A stretch of 26,337 nucleotides of DNA. It comes from Bodo saltans (Eukaryota; Euglenozoa; Kinetoplastea; Eubodonida; Bodonidae). The DNA lies in NCBI GenBank assembly GCA_001460835.1, contig CYKH01001898.1, positions 1-26,337 on the forward strand. The letters run 5' to 3'. Shown one piece after another: positions 26,164 through 26,337 of this stretch. How positions within the stretch are numbered: the first letter of the stretch is position 1; each line of letters begins with the position of its first letter. Both the position numbers and the translations under genes were made by a program. Under the pieces are notes generated by a model. That model was not told the DNA's origin. It did not search any database and worked only from the letters and a program-made list of their open reading frames with translations.

Positions 26164-26337
26164 ATGGAAGACAAGGGCCTCAGGAACAAAGTTTCCTTCG
26201 CGATGGGGGAGTCGTGGGGCTTAGGATCACTACAACACGAGGGGATTAGTTCATCTGTGGAGACGATGGGTGGGAGCAGCACAAGCAACGCAAATGCTAG
26301 CAGCCCTCAAACAACTGCAATGGCTCCCCAGTACGGC
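26164..26337 (+). CDS. Start of an unrecognised gene, cut by the window end
   Basis: ATG 26164 opens 58 codons without a stop and the frame runs exactly to the window edge. It begins MEDKGLRNKVSFAMGESWGL and becomes Ser/Asn/Thr-rich, so the visible part is probably a disordered N-terminus. It is on the same strand as all the other genes, and an AG at 26160-26161 sits just upstream. The product cannot be identified from this fragment. Confidence 0.55.
   Translation, partial: MEDKGLRNKVSFAMGESWGLGSLQHEGISSSVETMGGSSTSNANASSPQTTAMAPQYG

Overview
The window looks like nuclear DNA of a kinetoplastid protist, probably a free-living bodonid such as Bodo saltans; this is an inference from sequence features, not from a search. 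All believable genes lie on the + strand, head to tail, with no evident cis-introns. Gaps between genes are short and mostly hold pyrimidine runs followed by an AG shortly before the ATG, as expected for polycistronic transcription resolved by spliced-leader trans-splicing. Gene content agrees: a CRK3-type cyclin-dependent kinase with PQTALRE, a protein built of 'RLxxFYxxYxPEK...KYGPEP' repeats, a short U2AF35, and several unrecognised coiled-coil proteins.

Layout. 1-696: no gene, ending in a strong trans-splice acceptor. 697-3327: KYGPEP-repeat protein. 3342-3655: 157-bp tandem duplication covering the acceptor, start codon and first 17 codons of the ubiquilin/Dsk2 gene, whose complete copy is 3605-4450. 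4569-5465: CRK3-like kinase. 5749-6371: small coiled-coil gene broken by a one-base frame change. 6483-8693: mitochondrial elongation factor G1. 8891-10105 and 10231-10722: two unrecognised proteins. 10866-11594: U2AF35 with an extra C-terminal zinc knuckle. 11850-13222: NDR-family kinase whose frame is broken by a perfect 50-bp tandem duplication. 13340-14227: PP2C phosphatase with a myristoylation-type N-terminus. 14498-16714: PHAF1/UPF0183-family protein with a long acidic tail. 17166-18716: GAF-domain and coiled-coil protein. 18930-21134: two mitochondrial carriers fused into one chain. 21625-23262: CDKL5-like kinase. 23976-25490: DNAJC7-like TPR/J-domain co-chaperone. 26164 to the window end: start of a further gene.

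The genes do not form one pathway, as is normal for kinetoplastid arrays. Loose themes are proteostasis (ubiquilin, DNAJC7-like, PHAF1), phosphorylation control (CRK3, NDR, CDKL5-like, PP2C), mitochondrial function (EF-G1, double carrier) and RNA processing (U2AF35).

The most notable items are the fused six-repeat carrier with asymmetric gate residues, the two tandem duplications that alter gene starts or frames, the U2AF35 zinc knuckle with a changed UHM motif, and the acidic PHAF1 tail. I see no CRISPR array, transposon, tRNA or rRNA gene.
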